Counted from the first letter of the stretch, positions 23,341 through 35,819 are shown. The stretch: DNA of 64,000 bases from Thysanoteuthis rhombus (GCA_963457665.1 OY735218.1:45245158-45309157), one strand, 5' to 3'. Numbers and translations are program-made. The notes: a model not told the origin generated them from the letters alone.

Positions 23341-24720
23341 AGGCGGAGAAATTCTTCTTCGATTTTGACCAATAAAAGTCCATTTGAAATGAGGAAAACA
23401 ATTTCACGAGATTTTAACCCAAGAAATCGAAAAATATGTTCCGTCACGATGTCAAACCCTTAAAATAAAAGATAATTTCCCCCTTCGATTTTACTCGTGT
23501 GAATGAAAAAAGAATTTCTCTGCAATTCTAACACCAAAAAGTGAAGAAAAAGTTCCCACAATATTTCAACCCCTAAAAATGAAAGTAAACGTTCCGTCTT
23601 GATTTTGAACCGAAAAAACGAGAAACAAATTTCCATTTGATTTTGTCTTATAAAAAATGAATATGATCGTTCCGTCTTGATTGTTACAAAGATTGTAAAA
23701 GTGAGAAAAATCTCATTCTGCGATTTTAGAACAAAAAAAAAAAGAAAAAAAAAACTCGATTTGACGTCTAAGAGTTTAAAAATCTTCCATTTAATTTTGA
23801 CCCCTGAAAGAGGAGAAAAAGCACCCACTCGATTCTGAGCCCCAACTTAGAAAAGAATCCCTAAGGATTTTGACCCCCCAAAATGGAGAATAAATCACCT
23901 CTCTGGCCTATAAAAGTATGATAAAATCTTCCCTCCGATTTTGATCCTTTAATCCAACCCCCCCCCAAAAAAAACCCCAAAAAACAAACAAAAAACAAAC
24001 AAATCCTTTGGATTTCGACCCCTGAACATAGAAGAAAAAATTACCCCTCAATTTTCACCCCTAAGAAATGTCCTCTTTATTTTGATTCTAATAGTGAACA
24101 AAATCTACACTTTCAATTGATAACCCCGAAGAGTACAAATGAAATTCCTTTCGATTTTGACACTTGAAAATGAAAAGAAGTTACCTCGCATTTAGATCCC
24201 TAGTGGTTGAGAAAAAATACCTTTCAATATGGATCCCTAAAAGTGGGAAAAAAACTCTTCAACCCAATTTTGACACCTAAGAATAAAGAAAATTCCAGAG
24301 GATTTCGACTCCTGGGAGTGGAAAAAAGATCTACCCCTTGATTTTGATTCCAAGAAGAGAAAATAAAAATTCCACTGCATTTTGACCCTTGAAGATGGAG
24401 AAAAAATTACCATTCGATTTTAATTCCTAAAAGTGAAAAAAACTTTGATTATGAACCCTAAGAGTAAAAAAGATGCCCCTTGATTTCAACCTCTAAAAGT
24501 AGAAAAAATTACCCCTTGATTTTATCTCTACAAGTGAAAAAATACCACCCCCTCGAAAAAAAAGTAAAAGATAAAAAAAAAAGAAGGAGAAAAACTCCCT
24601 CTCCGACGACTTGATGTGAAAACAAAAATAAAATTTCTTCTAAATTTCGATCCTTAAAAGTGAAAAATGAAACCTTAATCCCTAAATATCGTGTTTTGGA
24701 AAAATGTATCTTAACTGTAA
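23340..24720. repeat. Degenerate minisatellite, block B units (large array)
   Basis: Roughly 1.4 kb of imperfect units of about 40-50 bp. Each has TTCGATTTTGACCCCTAAAA, a short stretch such as GTGAAAAA or GTGGAGAAAA, and a C/T-rich ATTCCCCTC-like link. Units vary a lot in length and sequence, so this is an old array. The minus-strand frames at 23460-23828 and 24509-24733 are translations of the repeat and should not be taken as proteins. Confidence 0.75.
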
Positions 24721-24999
24721 TACACCAAAACATACACTAATCAAAACAGCATTATTACAGTTATCCATGTATAACAAATAAACATAGTGATACGTGAAAT
24801 GTTAAGAAAATGTTTTGCTTCCATTTGAATGAAGAACGCAGCTTGTTTCACATTTTTATCCCCAAAAATTGATTTGAAAAAAAAAGAATAGAAAATATTC
24901 TTTTACTACGTCATCAAAAAGTATTTTACCATGAATTATGATGTAAATAGACAGTGGATTGAAACCCTCTAAAAACATATTGGGGGGGGGGGGTTTCAA

Positions 25000-25995
25000 A
25001 AACTAATTTGCCAAAAAAAAACAAACTTCCGTATGATCGAATCAGTACCGACAGAAAATTTCTTGGGTTTTTATCAAAGACGGCATTTAAGCGGATTCTC
25101 CTTAAAAGAAAATGCTATGACCTACACAAAAAGCTGGTAAAGTCAGAATGAACTGATAGATTTTGAAACATTTATTTGACATCATAAAAAATTTTTTGAC
25201 ATCATTGACGATAAAACAATGTAAAGTATTTCATGATGATAGATCTACAATTAAAACTTCAAAACAGATTGATTTATTCAGTAATCAGTTGCATAAATGT
25301 TTTAAAATGGGGGCAAAACATGATGTGACAATCTTACAAGTCCTGATTGCTGCTTCTGTCAACTCCTCCTTAACTCCCATCTCTATTTCTTACTGACATT
25401 TGCTCCTATCTCTCTCCCCCTCTCTCTCCCCCTCTCTCTCTCTCTCTGCTTAAATAACAAAGAACAAAAATGGATTTGTTACAGTATTTTAGGCAAAAAT
25501 CTATAGCTACAATTTGAAGCCTATAGGTTTTCTGTCATCTATTGGCAAATGCCACTAATTCACTAAATGCCTGTCCGTCCTTCATCGCAAAACTAAAAAA
25601 TGACCAGAGATCAGAGATACGACCACAAAACTTTCTATGGTTACTAATGGGACGCCTGAGCAGGTCTTCTTTTCTTTTCAATATTTTTCAAAGATTTGGG
25701 ATCCAATTTATTAAAATATTTACAAATTGGTATTTTATTTTGTGTCTGTTTGCAATCATGCCTATCTAAAATGTGTTATTTATAGTAGGGATTCGATTTA
25801 AAATGTAAGTATTATGCTGAAGTAGCACCTTATTGTGTCTCCAACAGCGTTTAGGTACTGTACTATTATTTCAATTCACCACCCTACGTCTGTGTTAACA
25901 TAACTAAAGGACGACGTGCTATGATCGAAAGATTTCTGAGGTTAATAATAGGATCACAGAACATGATTTTTCGTATATCACACGATATTTAAAAT
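25000..25995. other. AT-rich DNA with a (CT)n tract, no gene recognised
   Basis: A CT-rich run lies at about 25408-25448 and a ten-G run at about 24983. The open frames at 25163-25396 and 25542-25769 have no recognisable motif. Confidence 0.4.
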
Positions 25996-26004
25996 AATGA
26001 TAAT

Positions 26005-26060
26005 GTTTGCCTGCGTTCGCAGTCTCCCCTATGATAATGATCTGATCTCCATATATCTAT
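26005..26060 (+). repeat. Short piece of the 16.4/62.3-kb dispersed repeat
   Basis: GCGTTCGCAGTCTCC and ATGATAATGATCTGATCTCC match the middle of the two longer copies. The sequence then diverges at a short TATC/GATA palindrome. Confidence 0.45.
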
Positions 26061-26427
26061 CTATATAGATATATGATATTGAAGTTTGATTCTGTTTGTC
26101 TGTATGTGACCTTTAAGTAGCCAAAGAGGTTCATTATAGCCACAGTTATAGAATTAATGAAACCTCATAAACAGTTTTGGTCTCCCGAAGGAACTAGAAA
26201 GAAAAACTCGTCTGTAGAGCGGGTTTTCTGCTAGCAAGCAAAAGTGAATCAAAACATGTAATTTTTTCTGCATCGTTAGTTTCACGAAATCAGGATATTT
26301 ATGTTGATTCTAAAAAACAAAACAACACTCACCCCCCATGCATATATGAATAAACACACGCATAAACACACATATTCGATGGTGGATAAATAAGTCCATT
26401 CCCTGACACGTAGTTATTTGCTGAATT

Positions 26428-26581
<154 letters not shown>

Positions 26582-26864
26582 TCTAGAAAGTTTTTCAGTT
26601 CAAAACACTAAACATTTTCGGAGATTTTTTATGTTTCACTTCAGTCATTTATTCCCCATTATCTTTCTATCCAATTTATGTGCTTTTCTTCGGTGTATTT
26701 CATATATACTTTTATTATGGTGCTATGTATTAATTTTCTCATGTTAGGATCATCAGTTGTTTACCTTGTAACTGTTTCGAGGATTTTCCAAACATAACAG
26801 TTATGATAACGTGGCACCCCAGCTTGATCAGACACCACCTCCCTTTCAGTTATGTTTTGAATAT

Positions 26865-27541
26865 ATCATCATCATCATCATCAGTCTCTTAGCGTCCGTC
26901 GTTGGACATAGACCTTCCCCAGGATTTGCCACACTTCTCTATCATGGGCGTCACGGAGCCAGTACTTCCTGAACTTGTCTAGTTCATCTCTCCATCTAAT
27001 ATTTTGCCGGCCTCGGTTGCGCATATGGTCTCGGGGAATCCATGTTGTGAGTCGTGATGTCCATCGATTGTCAGCCATTCTTGCAACATGGCCAGCCCAC
27101 CGCCATTTGAGATTTTTTATGGATTCTATGATGTCTCTAACTCTTGTCTTTTCCCGGATGTACTGTGCAGTTTTGTGGTCTCTCCATGTGAGGCCCAGCA
27201 TTATTCTTTCATGTGCAGGTTGCATGGTTCTTAGCTTACGGGTCTGTTTCTTGGTTAAGTTCCATGTTTCAGCTCCATAAGTGACTATTGGGAGGATGCA
27301 TTGGTTATACACCCTTCTCTTTAGGATTAATGGGATCTTATTATTTTTGAAGGTTGAGCTAGCTCTGCCAAAGGTTTGCCATCCTAGTGTGATTCTTCTC
27401 TTGATTTCTTCTTCTTTTGAGGGTCTCATGGAGATTCGTTGTCCTGGGTAGATGTAGTGGTCTACTTCCTCTAGTTCTGTGTCCTCGATTTCGATCTTAG
27501 TGTTCTTATCTCCAATGTGGTTGTTGCATATGATCTTCGTC
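26865..27541 (-). mobile_element. RTE-type LINE, 3' end (copy 4, best preserved frame)
   Basis: A (CAT)n tail at 26865-26880 is followed on the minus strand by an uninterrupted 182-codon frame (27429 to 26881). It covers MRPSKEEEIKRRITLGWQ, a YGAETWNLTKKQTRKL segment, WRDHKTAQYIREKTRVRDII, WAGHVARMADNRW and the end GKVYVQRRTLRD. The stop codon lies almost at the tail, so the 3' UTR is nearly absent, as in RTE elements. It is 5'-truncated at about 27541. The intact frame suggests it is among the youngest copies here. Confidence 0.9.
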
Positions 27542-27544
27542 TAA

Positions 27545-28235
27545 TTATAATATATCTTATATGGATGTTGTTTCATACAACACATAATTATTTTTTTGAA
27601 ACAGGGCTTACGTAAGTTACCCCAAAACGTATTCAATGATAAGGGATCAGTAAGAATTATAATAGACGTGACTCGTTGTTTGTGTCATTTCTATTGAAAG
27701 TTTACCCATGTGAATATTGAATCAGTTGTGTCGGTTTCAATCTCAGACTGTATGCAAACCATCTTATGATATCCTCTTTAAGAATACTAATTACACAGAA
27801 AAAGAGTTGATTTTCTATCTTCAAGACCGAAAAAATAGATAATTTTTCAACTAACCTCAAAGTTAATTTTGTTAATTTATGATAATAATAATGATAATAA
27901 TAATAACAATAATAATAATGATAATAATAATACGCAATGTGTTTGAATTCATCTATTTTATTGTCTTTCGTCACAGTAAGAAACGCAACTCATCTATATT
28001 ATTAAATAGATTACATCATGACGATGAAGTAAAAATAGAATTCCATATTTTGCTGACGTTGTAAAATGCTGAATTATAAGAATAATAGAAATATGAAAAG
28101 AAAAAAATGTACGTTTTTGGTCAACAGAACGGTATTCTCCTATATTCTGTAATACATGTCTCTATTTTTCATGTAAAATGCAACGTGTTTCCATACATTT
28201 CATATATGCCGTCATTTTTTATCATACGGGTGAAC
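27545..28235. other. AT-rich DNA with a TAA/GAT tract
   Basis: Imperfect (TAA)n and (GATAA)n at 27878-27932. Otherwise no feature recognised. Confidence 0.5.
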
Positions 28236-28237
28236 TA

Positions 28238-28297
<60 letters not shown>
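28238..28297. repeat. (TA)n microsatellite
   Basis: About 58 bp of TA dinucleotides. Confidence 0.95.
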
Positions 28298-28299
<2 letters not shown>

Positions 28300-28464
28300 C
28301 ACACATAGATAAATGAGAAAATGTCTCTCTTTAGTGAATAATCGATAGTGTTCTAAACGAAAACACCTGCCATGTTGTTGAAGAGACGGAAGGAGCCGAG
28401 TTTCTTTCTTCCGTAATCCTTGTATTTTGAGACGATGAGAAAAATCATGTGTCAGGAGGAACGG

Positions 28465-28925
28465 GGGGGGGGGAGAACAGTGTTTCTTTTGCTTTCAAGA
28501 CGATGACAATTGAGCACAGGTTTTTGATAAATGTTATTTACAAAATAAGAGAGGAATTGGATCACAGAAATGAAGAGAATAAAAATTGTGGAGAAAGTGA
28601 GAAAGACGAAGCAAAAGATAATAACACAGTGAGAAAGAAGAAGAAAAAGAAGGAAGAATGGTTGAAAGCGTTGGTGAGTTCGGGAGGAATGATAGAGAAG
28701 AGGGAAAAAAATTGAAAAGAGGGGGAAAAAAGGAAGAAATAAAAGAAAGAAGAAAAGGAAGAACCCAGGAACGAAATAAAGGAAGTAAAAATGTTGAAAG
28801 GAAGGAATGCAGAAAAAAGGAAGAAGCAGATACACAGGAAAGAAGAGAAAAAGAGAGAAAGGGAAGTTCGACAAAGAGAAAAGACGATGGGATTTTTTAA
28901 TGTGAAATAAATCAGAGAAAAGAAA
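28465..28925. repeat. Polypurine (GA-rich) tract
   Basis: The plus strand is mostly A and G from a G-run at 28465 to about 28925. Lys/Glu-rich frames on the plus strand and Phe/Ser-rich frames on the minus strand are composition artefacts. It ends exactly where the ~400-bp dispersed repeat begins. Confidence 0.75.
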
Positions 28926-29275
28926 CTCAATAAAAATCGTCACGTGACCAACGTCTTTTGGCTACATTAGGAGTTTCATGTGAATAGCTAGAACATGGGA
29001 GAAAGGGGTAATCAATGAATAAGTATTACCTCTCTCGCACTTTATTGAGCAGTGATCAATAAAAAAAACGCCTGGATTTTCAAGAAACAAGAAAAAATAC
29101 TACCGGACACAAACTAAGGGATCATTCTGGACATATGTTTATATTTTCAGTCCTCAAACTCCTCTAGTGCCTTGTGTACACGAGATATATACATACACGG
29201 CCAGCCAGCTGAACCAACTTAAAAACTGAAGGAACCTACGTCAGCAGTTTTGGTTGTCGGTTTCTAATACAAGGT
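28925..29275 (+). repeat. Undescribed ~400-bp dispersed repeat, copy 2
   Basis: Contains the family blocks GTCACGTGACCAACGTCTTT, GGGGTAATCAATGAATAAGT, TACCGGACACAAACTAAGG, GGCCAGCCAGCTGAACCAAC and CAGTTTTGGTTGTCGGTTTC. No open frame is shared with the other copies. Confidence 0.7.
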
Positions 29276-29571
29276 ATTGGCGTTTGGAGAGGAAGTAGTG
29301 ATGGAGAGGGGTACTTATTTGTAATTATTCATAGTTTGACACTAACAGCAGTGAAAGCAGCAGCAGCCAACCTTCGGCGAGATTTGATGTCAAGTACGCG
29401 AGATCTTCTCGGAGAAATTCTTTTGAAAGCGTCACTTGACCGCCATCGACATCCGTCAATTAATAAGCTCATGAAACATGGATTAACTCATTCGATGGGC
29501 TTGGCGAAACAGGACACGATCATTAAACCCACATTAACATGAAATGTGCTTGGCTAAGTCTATGGAGCCAA

Positions 29572-29679
<108 letters not shown>

Positions 29680-29681
29680 GT

Positions 29682-29800
29682 TATATTATTTAAAACTTTA
29701 TTCGAAATGATCTTCCGTTTTCACACGGTGAATGTATCCTTTGGCCTTGACAACATGAATAGAATAGACAATTAAAGAAATGGGGCTGCTGTAGGGATGA
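29682..29800 (-). repeat. TA-associated dispersed repeat, minus copy
   Basis: The reverse complement reads TTTAATTGTCTATTCTATTC, then TGTTGTCAAGGCCAAAGG, then GGAAGATCATTTCGAATAAA, and ends at (TA)n. The same order is seen at 47.8, 49.6, 52.4 and 52.7 kb. Confidence 0.65.
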
Positions 29801-30079
29801 AAACTTCAACCAACGTGGATGCGGCTTCCCTATCGGTCAGAGGTTTCACTCTCTATGAGATTTTTCATTTGAAACAGAGTAATACGTCGATATGTCCGTA
29901 CTGTGCATAGCTCTGGGCATTCTCTGTGATCAAAATTCTCGTTATGTTTCGTGACGGTCACGATTCCTTGGGTCAGTATAGCACAATAGATAGATGATTG
30001 GAAAACATAGCTTTAGTAAAAAAAAACAAAAAAACCTTCGTTGAAGCTCGGCTCTATTAGCATTTTTAATGGTATTTCA

Positions 30080-33064
30080 CAAAGGTAAGGGTGATGTGCT
30101 CCAACAGTGACTACCCAAGCACTACAGCAGGAAAACATCCGTTCTTGCTGGCTCATCAGTCCCAAAAGGCCCAGCCGCATCAATCGCTTCGGGTGAGAGT
30201 GATGTGTTCCAACAGCGACAACTCAAACAAAATACAAACCCAAAAATCCTCATCGAGAGAACTAAGTTATGCACCAGCACCTACAACGTCAGAACACTCT
30301 CAACAGACTTTCATCAAACCCATCCAGAGAACGAAATGAAAAACACCAAATAAGACATTATCGGTATTAGCAAAATAAGAAGACCACAAGAAGAACTAAT
30401 AGAATTGACAAACAAGCATTTTCTGTACAGCTACGGATGAGAGAAAGTAAAACAAAGTGGAGTAAGCTTTCTCATCAATAAAGACTTCAAAGACAACTAC
30501 TTGGGTTTCAAAGCTGTCTCAGATCGCTTAGCTAGTGTCACCATACAACTTTCAAAGAGGTACAAGCTAAATGTCATCCAAGTCTATGCTCCCACTTCGC
30601 AATCAACCAGGGAAGAAATAAAATACTTCTATGATGACTTGAACTCTAAACTGAATGATACCAAAAAGATTTTTCAATGTCATCATGGTAGATTTCAACG
30701 CACAGGTATGACAAGAAAACGAATGCTGCTTTGGAGAATTCGGATACAAAATACAGAACAAGAGAGGTGAAGATCGTGTAAACTTTGCAATCGCAAACGA
30801 CTTCAAAATCATGAATAAATTCTTCAAAAATAAGTTTAATAGAAAATGGACTTGGAAGATCCACAATCACGAAACTAAAAACGAAATAGACTACATTCTA
30901 ATGGACAAAATGATATTATCAAAGACATTCTAATTCTGTATCAAGTAAACATAGGAAGCGACCATAAAATGGTAAGGTGTAAGATGGAAGTAAATACCAA
31001 TGAAGAACGCATAAAAATGTTCCACGCCGAACTGCAACCACTGAACGTGCCAAATGAACTCACCAAACCCTTCAAGCTAGAATTGAAAAACAGATATAAA
31101 ATCCTTACCAAAGAAAACGATATCAGCATCAACGAACTCTACAGCAGAATAATAATCTTTCTTATAGAAGCTGCAAATATGTTTAAAACAAGAAACACAA
31201 AATCTTAGACGAAAACTCATTAAAAAGCACAGAAACCTCATACCACCACCATCAACCTGGGGAAAATAGAGAAGACCAAACTGAACAAAACATTGGAAGA
31301 GAAACTAAGAACACAAAAGAAAGTATGCGACAGCAATCATCTAAACCACTCTCGAAAAACGTCAGGGCTTTAAAGCAATAAACAAAGCTCTCAGTATAGG
31401 ACGGAACAAATGACTAGAATACTCGAAGAAAACGGATTCATAACAACAGACAGACAGAATTGTCTAACGCACCCAAGAATTCTACCAAAAACTTTTCAAG
31501 ACATGGACAACAAAACAATGAATAGGATACGCAGGACACTGACAATCAGTTCCAGGATTTCCCAGAAGTTACACCATGAGAGATAAAACAAGCCATCAAA
31601 CAGACAAAAAAATGAAAAGCCCCTGGACCAGATAATATCACCATCGATCTACTCAAAAAAGCTGGTAAGATCGTTGACAAAAATAGCTTTTCTGTTTAAT
31701 TTGGGGCTAAAACAAAATAAAGTTCTGAAAGAGTAGAACACAGCAATCATAATGCCTCTACATAAAAAAGGAAACCCCAAAGATCTCAACAACTACAGAC
31801 CTATAAGCCTAGCCAACTGCTCATACGAACTTTTAAAAAATATCAGCACCGACCGGATCATTAAAACTCTACATGAAAACCAACCACAGGAACAGGCTGC
31901 ATTTGGAGGAAATTACTCGACCATGGACCATGTCCATTCAAAAAATCAGCTGAATAAGAAAGCAGCAGGATACAAAATGCCACTCGCTGTAGCATTTATA
32001 GACTTCAAGAAGGCTTTCAACTCTGTGGAAATTCCAATGGTCATGAAAGCTATCATTCTTCAATGAGTAGACTTGGTATACATTAAAGTACTGCAACATA
32101 TATACAGTCACCGTAACTCCTTTATCAGGCAACATTAAGACTCTGAACCCTTCCAGCTCCAAAAAGGAATAAGACTAGGTGATATCAGCTTACCAAAACC
32201 CTCCTCTGCCTACCTCGAAATGATCTTCCGTAACCTGGACTGGGACAATAGAGGAATCAAAATAGACGGCGAATATCTAAGCAACCTTAGATTTGCAAAC
32301 GACGTCATCCTTTTCGCAGAGAACCTACACAACCTCCAGCTAATGCTAGATGAACTAAATGAAGAAAGCAAGAAAGTCAGCGTACAGATGAACTGCAGTA
32401 AAACGAAAATCATATGCAACAACCACACCGAGAATAAGAACATAACTGTGAAAATCGAAGATGCAAAACTGGGGAAAGTAGACCTCTATATCTACCCAGG
32501 ACAACGAATCCCCATGAAACTCACAAAAGGAGAAGAAATCAAGCAAAGAATCACTCTAAGATGGCAAGCCGTCGGCAGAGCAAAACAAAACAAGACGATC
32601 CTAATAATCGTAAACACAAAAGAATACAACCAATGCATTCTCCCAATAGTCACTTATGGAGCTGAGACATGGAACCTAACCAAGAGACAGACCTACAAAC
32701 TGAGAAGCACACAAACATACAAATGAGAGAGTCATGCTCAACCTCACGTGGAAAGATCACAATATAGCACAGTATATCAGGAAGGAAACGGGAGTCCAAG
32801 ACATCATAGAATCTACTAAAAAACTTAGATGGCAATGGGCTGGTCATGTTGCAAGAATGGCAGACAACCGATGGACATCACGACTCACAGCATGGATCCC
32901 CAGAAATCACATGTGAAACTGAGGCCGACAGAATACAAGATGGAGAAATGAGCAAGACAAATTTTTAAAAATACTGGCTCTGCGACGCCCATGATAGAGA
33001 AATGTGACAGATCCTGAGGAAGGTCTATGTCCAACAATAGACTATAAAAGACTGATGATGATTC
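30080..33064 (+). mobile_element. RTE-type LINE, nearly full length (copy 5)
   Basis: About 3.0 kb. A leader with a 108-bp partial duplication is followed by AP-endonuclease segments (YNVRTLSTDF; SFLINKDFKDN; YKLNVIQVYAPTSQST; the VDFNAQV core; RKWTWKIHNHETKNEIDYIL; a GSDHKMVRCK-like end), then a linker. The reverse transcriptase follows: KGNPKDLNNYRPISLAN, EQAAFGGNYSTMDHVHS, AFIDFKKAFNSVEIPMVMK. The catalytic box is FANDV, so one essential Asp is Asn. The C-terminal WAGHVARMADNRW region and a short GATGATGAT tail close it. Many stops and frame changes make it non-functional. In cephalopod annotation such copies are often labelled craniofacial development protein 2-like, a name derived from RTE endonuclease similarity. 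Confidence 0.9.
30091..30225 (+). repeat. 108-bp partial duplication in the RTE leader
   Basis: GTGATGTGCTCCAACAGTGA at 30091 recurs as GTGATGTGTTCCAACAGCGA at 30199, a spacing of 108 bp. It lies just upstream of the first endonuclease motif. It may be a duplicated promoter unit or a local accident. Confidence 0.55.
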
Positions 33065-33289
33065 AATGGTATATAGGGATCCCCCTTTCTCCATACACAA
33101 TTGAATGACACTGAAATGATCTCCCTGGGTTGCAAGCCCGGGCAAAGCGTATAGAGATCATGCAGCCATCAACAGAATCCAACCCTCTCAGCTTCGCATT
33201 GGTAATCAAAAGAAAAGCAGATACATTTGGCAACAGGAGCTCCCAGAAGGACGTAAAGGATGTTATTGAACCGTCTAAACGGGGGCTCC

Positions 33290-33425
33290 ATCACCTGATT
33301 AAAAATCTGTTGTCTTTCTCATGGCTCATTTACCCATAGCTGTGGGAAGATTGACCCAGGCTTTTCCCAAGGGTATTGGTGCAAAGTGAAAGTAAGCATC
33401 CTCGATTGGAGTCTGAACACGGCTC
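33290..33425 (-). mobile_element. SINE fragment, shared with 35.6 kb
   Basis: On the minus strand a degraded B-box-like GTGTTCAGACTCCAATCG is followed by ATGCTTACTTTCACTTTGC and, 60 bp further, CCCACAGCTATGGGTAAATG. The same order occurs at 35.6-35.8 kb. It fills most of the gap between two RTE copies facing tail to tail. Confidence 0.5.
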
Positions 33426-33427
33426 AC

Positions 33428-33428
<1 letters not shown>

Positions 33429-33461
<33 letters not shown>

Positions 33462-34190
33462 GTCTTTTAATGTCCATCGTTTGACATAGACCTTCCCAAG
33501 GATTTGCCACACTTCTCTATCATGTGCATCGCGGAGCCAGTACTTCCTGAACTTGTCTAGCTCGTCTCTCCATCTAATATTCTGCCGACTTCGGTTGCGC
33601 ATGTGATCTCAGGAAATACATGTCCATCGGTTGTCTGCCATTCTTGCAACATGGCCAGCCCACCACCATTTAAGATTTTTAATGGATTCTATGATGTCCC
33701 TGACTCTTGTCTTTTCTCGAATGTACTGTGCTGTTTTGTGGTCTCACCATGTGAGGCCCAGCATAATTCTTTTATGTGCACGTTGCATGGTTCTTAATTT
33801 ACGGGTCTGTCTCTTGGTTAAGTTCCATGTTTCAGCTCCATAAGTGACTATCGGGAGGATGCATTTGTTATACACCCTTCTCTTTAGGATCAATAGGATC
33901 TTATTATTTTTTAAGGTTGAGCTAGCTCTGCCAAAGGCTAGCCATCCTAGTGTGATTCTTCTCTTGATTTCTTCTTCTTTTGAGGGTCTCATGGAGATTC
34001 GTTGTCCTTGGTAGATGTAGTGATCTACTTTCTCCAGTTCTGTGTCCTCAATTTTGATCTTAGTGTCTTTATCTCCAATGTTGTTGTTGCACATGATCTT
34101 TGTCTTGCTGAAGTTCATGTGTAGGCCGACTTTCTTGCTCTCTTCATTTAGTTCATCTAGCCTTAGTTGGAGGTCGTGTAGGTTCTCTGC
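33429..34190 (-). mobile_element. RTE-type LINE, 3' end (copy 6)
   Basis: A (CAT)n tail at 33429-33460 is followed on the minus strand by the C-terminal region. The frame from 34229 down to 33744 gives DLQLRLDELNEESKKVGLHM, the YIYQGQRISMRPSKEEEIK part and AETWNLTKRQTRKLRTMQRA. The rest down to the tail is present with frame changes. It is 5'-truncated just after the catalytic box. It is close in sequence to the 26.9-kb and 39-kb copies. It faces copy 5 tail to tail across about 365 bp. Confidence 0.88.
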
Positions 34191-34247
34191 GCTCACTAAC
34201 ACCGTTATTTGCGTATAGTGTAACACCACTCACACCTCTTGTGATAG

Positions 34248-34510
34248 CGAATCATCAGTAGCAGCCTTGTAGCCTCTGCCGTTGGACATGTACCTTCCAC
34301 AAGATTCGTCAGGCATTTCCGGCTGTGGACTTTGCAAAGCCAATATTTTCTAACTTATCACGCCATCTTGTGTTTTTACGGCCACAAATTTGTATATGAT
34401 TTACGTGGATCCACATTGTGAGTCCTGGTGTTCAGCGTTTGTCGACATTCTTGCCATTTGAGTTTCCAAATGGATGGATTTTATGATATTTGACTAGAGA
34501 GATCACAAGA
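34248..34510 (-). mobile_element. RTE-type LINE, diverged 3' fragment (copy 7)
   Basis: The minus strand shows the C-terminal end again in a more diverged form, starting at a decayed tail (AATCATCAGTAGCAGCC). It includes counterparts of the GTTGGACATG-TACCTTCC end and the CCTGGTGTTCAGCGTTTGTC stretch. It lies immediately upstream of copy 6 in the same orientation, so copy 6 may have inserted into it or next to it. Confidence 0.65.
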
Positions 34511-34514
34511 CAGC

Positions 34515-35595
34515 GCATTATATTAAAGATTAAGATCCGTATATTTCGGCAGGGAGTATCAAGAAAAGACGCATTCCCCTGAATTCCTCTCATCTGTCTC
34601 ACAGTACTTTTTAAAACCAAGTTCTTGTCAATGCAGGGATTGGAAACGAAGGTTACGTTAGCCTTTTAAGTAGTTTTTCAGGGACGAGGCTGGGGTGCGG
34701 ATATGCGCCATCAAATAAGATCATCAAGAGTAGGCTCTTCTATTTAGAATGTGTGCTTTTTTAATGCATAGTTTTTTTGTCTGGTTATGATATTGTTCCG
34801 AGGTTTTATGCTTTCGATATCCCAAATGGATATTGATTAATCATTGCATAAATAAATCATACATTCGTGATCAGCGAAATATATTTTATCGCTAAGGTTC
34901 ACCAGAAATGATTTTACAATGAAAAACCCACCAAGCAAAGAACACCTCTCATATGTGCACATATAGATAGATAGATAGATAGATACCGATGCAGATAGAA
35001 CGGGGAAATAATTTGATGCTTGAGCGTTGGTGCTATCTATTTAAATAAATGAAATATTTCGTCAAGAAAACGTCGGAAACTTCACACCTAACAAACGAAT
35101 ACGTGCTTGAATGTTTTGTAATCCAAATATAAAGCAGAGGCGAACATGATTTTCAAATTTAAACCCTTTAAAAGCTATTTAGTAAGTGTGTTTTAGTCTG
35201 GCTCAAGGTCTAATCCAAGGAGTGAGAATAGGACTGTTCTCTTTGTTACAAGGGTATTATGAATGTTTTTTGCTCAGATTTATAAATGATTCTAAGCAGT
35301 AGTAAAAGTTATCAAAAAAAAACAAAAAACATAAATGATGAAGAATTCTGGTGAAAACATTTAAAGTAAAGTCAAACGTCTTCCCATGCATATTCAGCCA
35401 TGATTGTCTCCATTTTGAACTATAAGGAATTTGTTGCTTGCAGATTTAGCCATTATTTTCAAAGTAATAGTAGAATTTGAGAGGCTGGGATGCTGAACGA
35501 CAGTCTACCATCTTCATCTCTCAACAAGATTTGGGAGCAGGTATGGCGATTGCAAAACTATAGCTCTTTAATGTCAGAGTAACTTTCTCTTAGAT
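34515..35595. other. AT-rich DNA, no recognised feature
   Basis: A (GATA)n tract of about five units lies at 34964-34985. No gene recognised. Confidence 0.45.
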
Positions 35596-35599
35596 GAAG

Positions 35600-35795
35600 A
35601 ATCCTACAGTGTTAAAAGACTGTAGTTGCCCAGCGATTTACCCATAGTGGTCAGGGGCGGAGAGATTTCGATTTTTGAATCTTCCAAGAACACTAGCGCG
35701 AAGTGAATGTAAGCAGCTCCGACCAAAATGTGAACTCAGGACACTGATTCCGTTTTCCTTGCCTGCGGCCTCTACATCATTACCTTGAAGTAATT
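35600..35795 (-). mobile_element. SINE fragment, shared with 33.3 kb
   Basis: The minus strand has CCTGAGTTCACATTTTGG as a B-box-like element, followed by GCTGCTTACATTCACTTCGC, TTGGAAGATTC and CACTATGGGTAAATCGC, the same order as at 33.3 kb. Two copies support a real family. Confidence 0.55.
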
Positions 35796-35819
35796 ATCTT
35801 GAAGATTACCCGCTACAAG

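Noticed and set aside
23340-24720. CRISPR-like appearance of the regular block B units
   Set aside because: Units are degenerate and contiguous, with no identical repeats separated by unique spacers and no cas genes. The DNA is eukaryotic.
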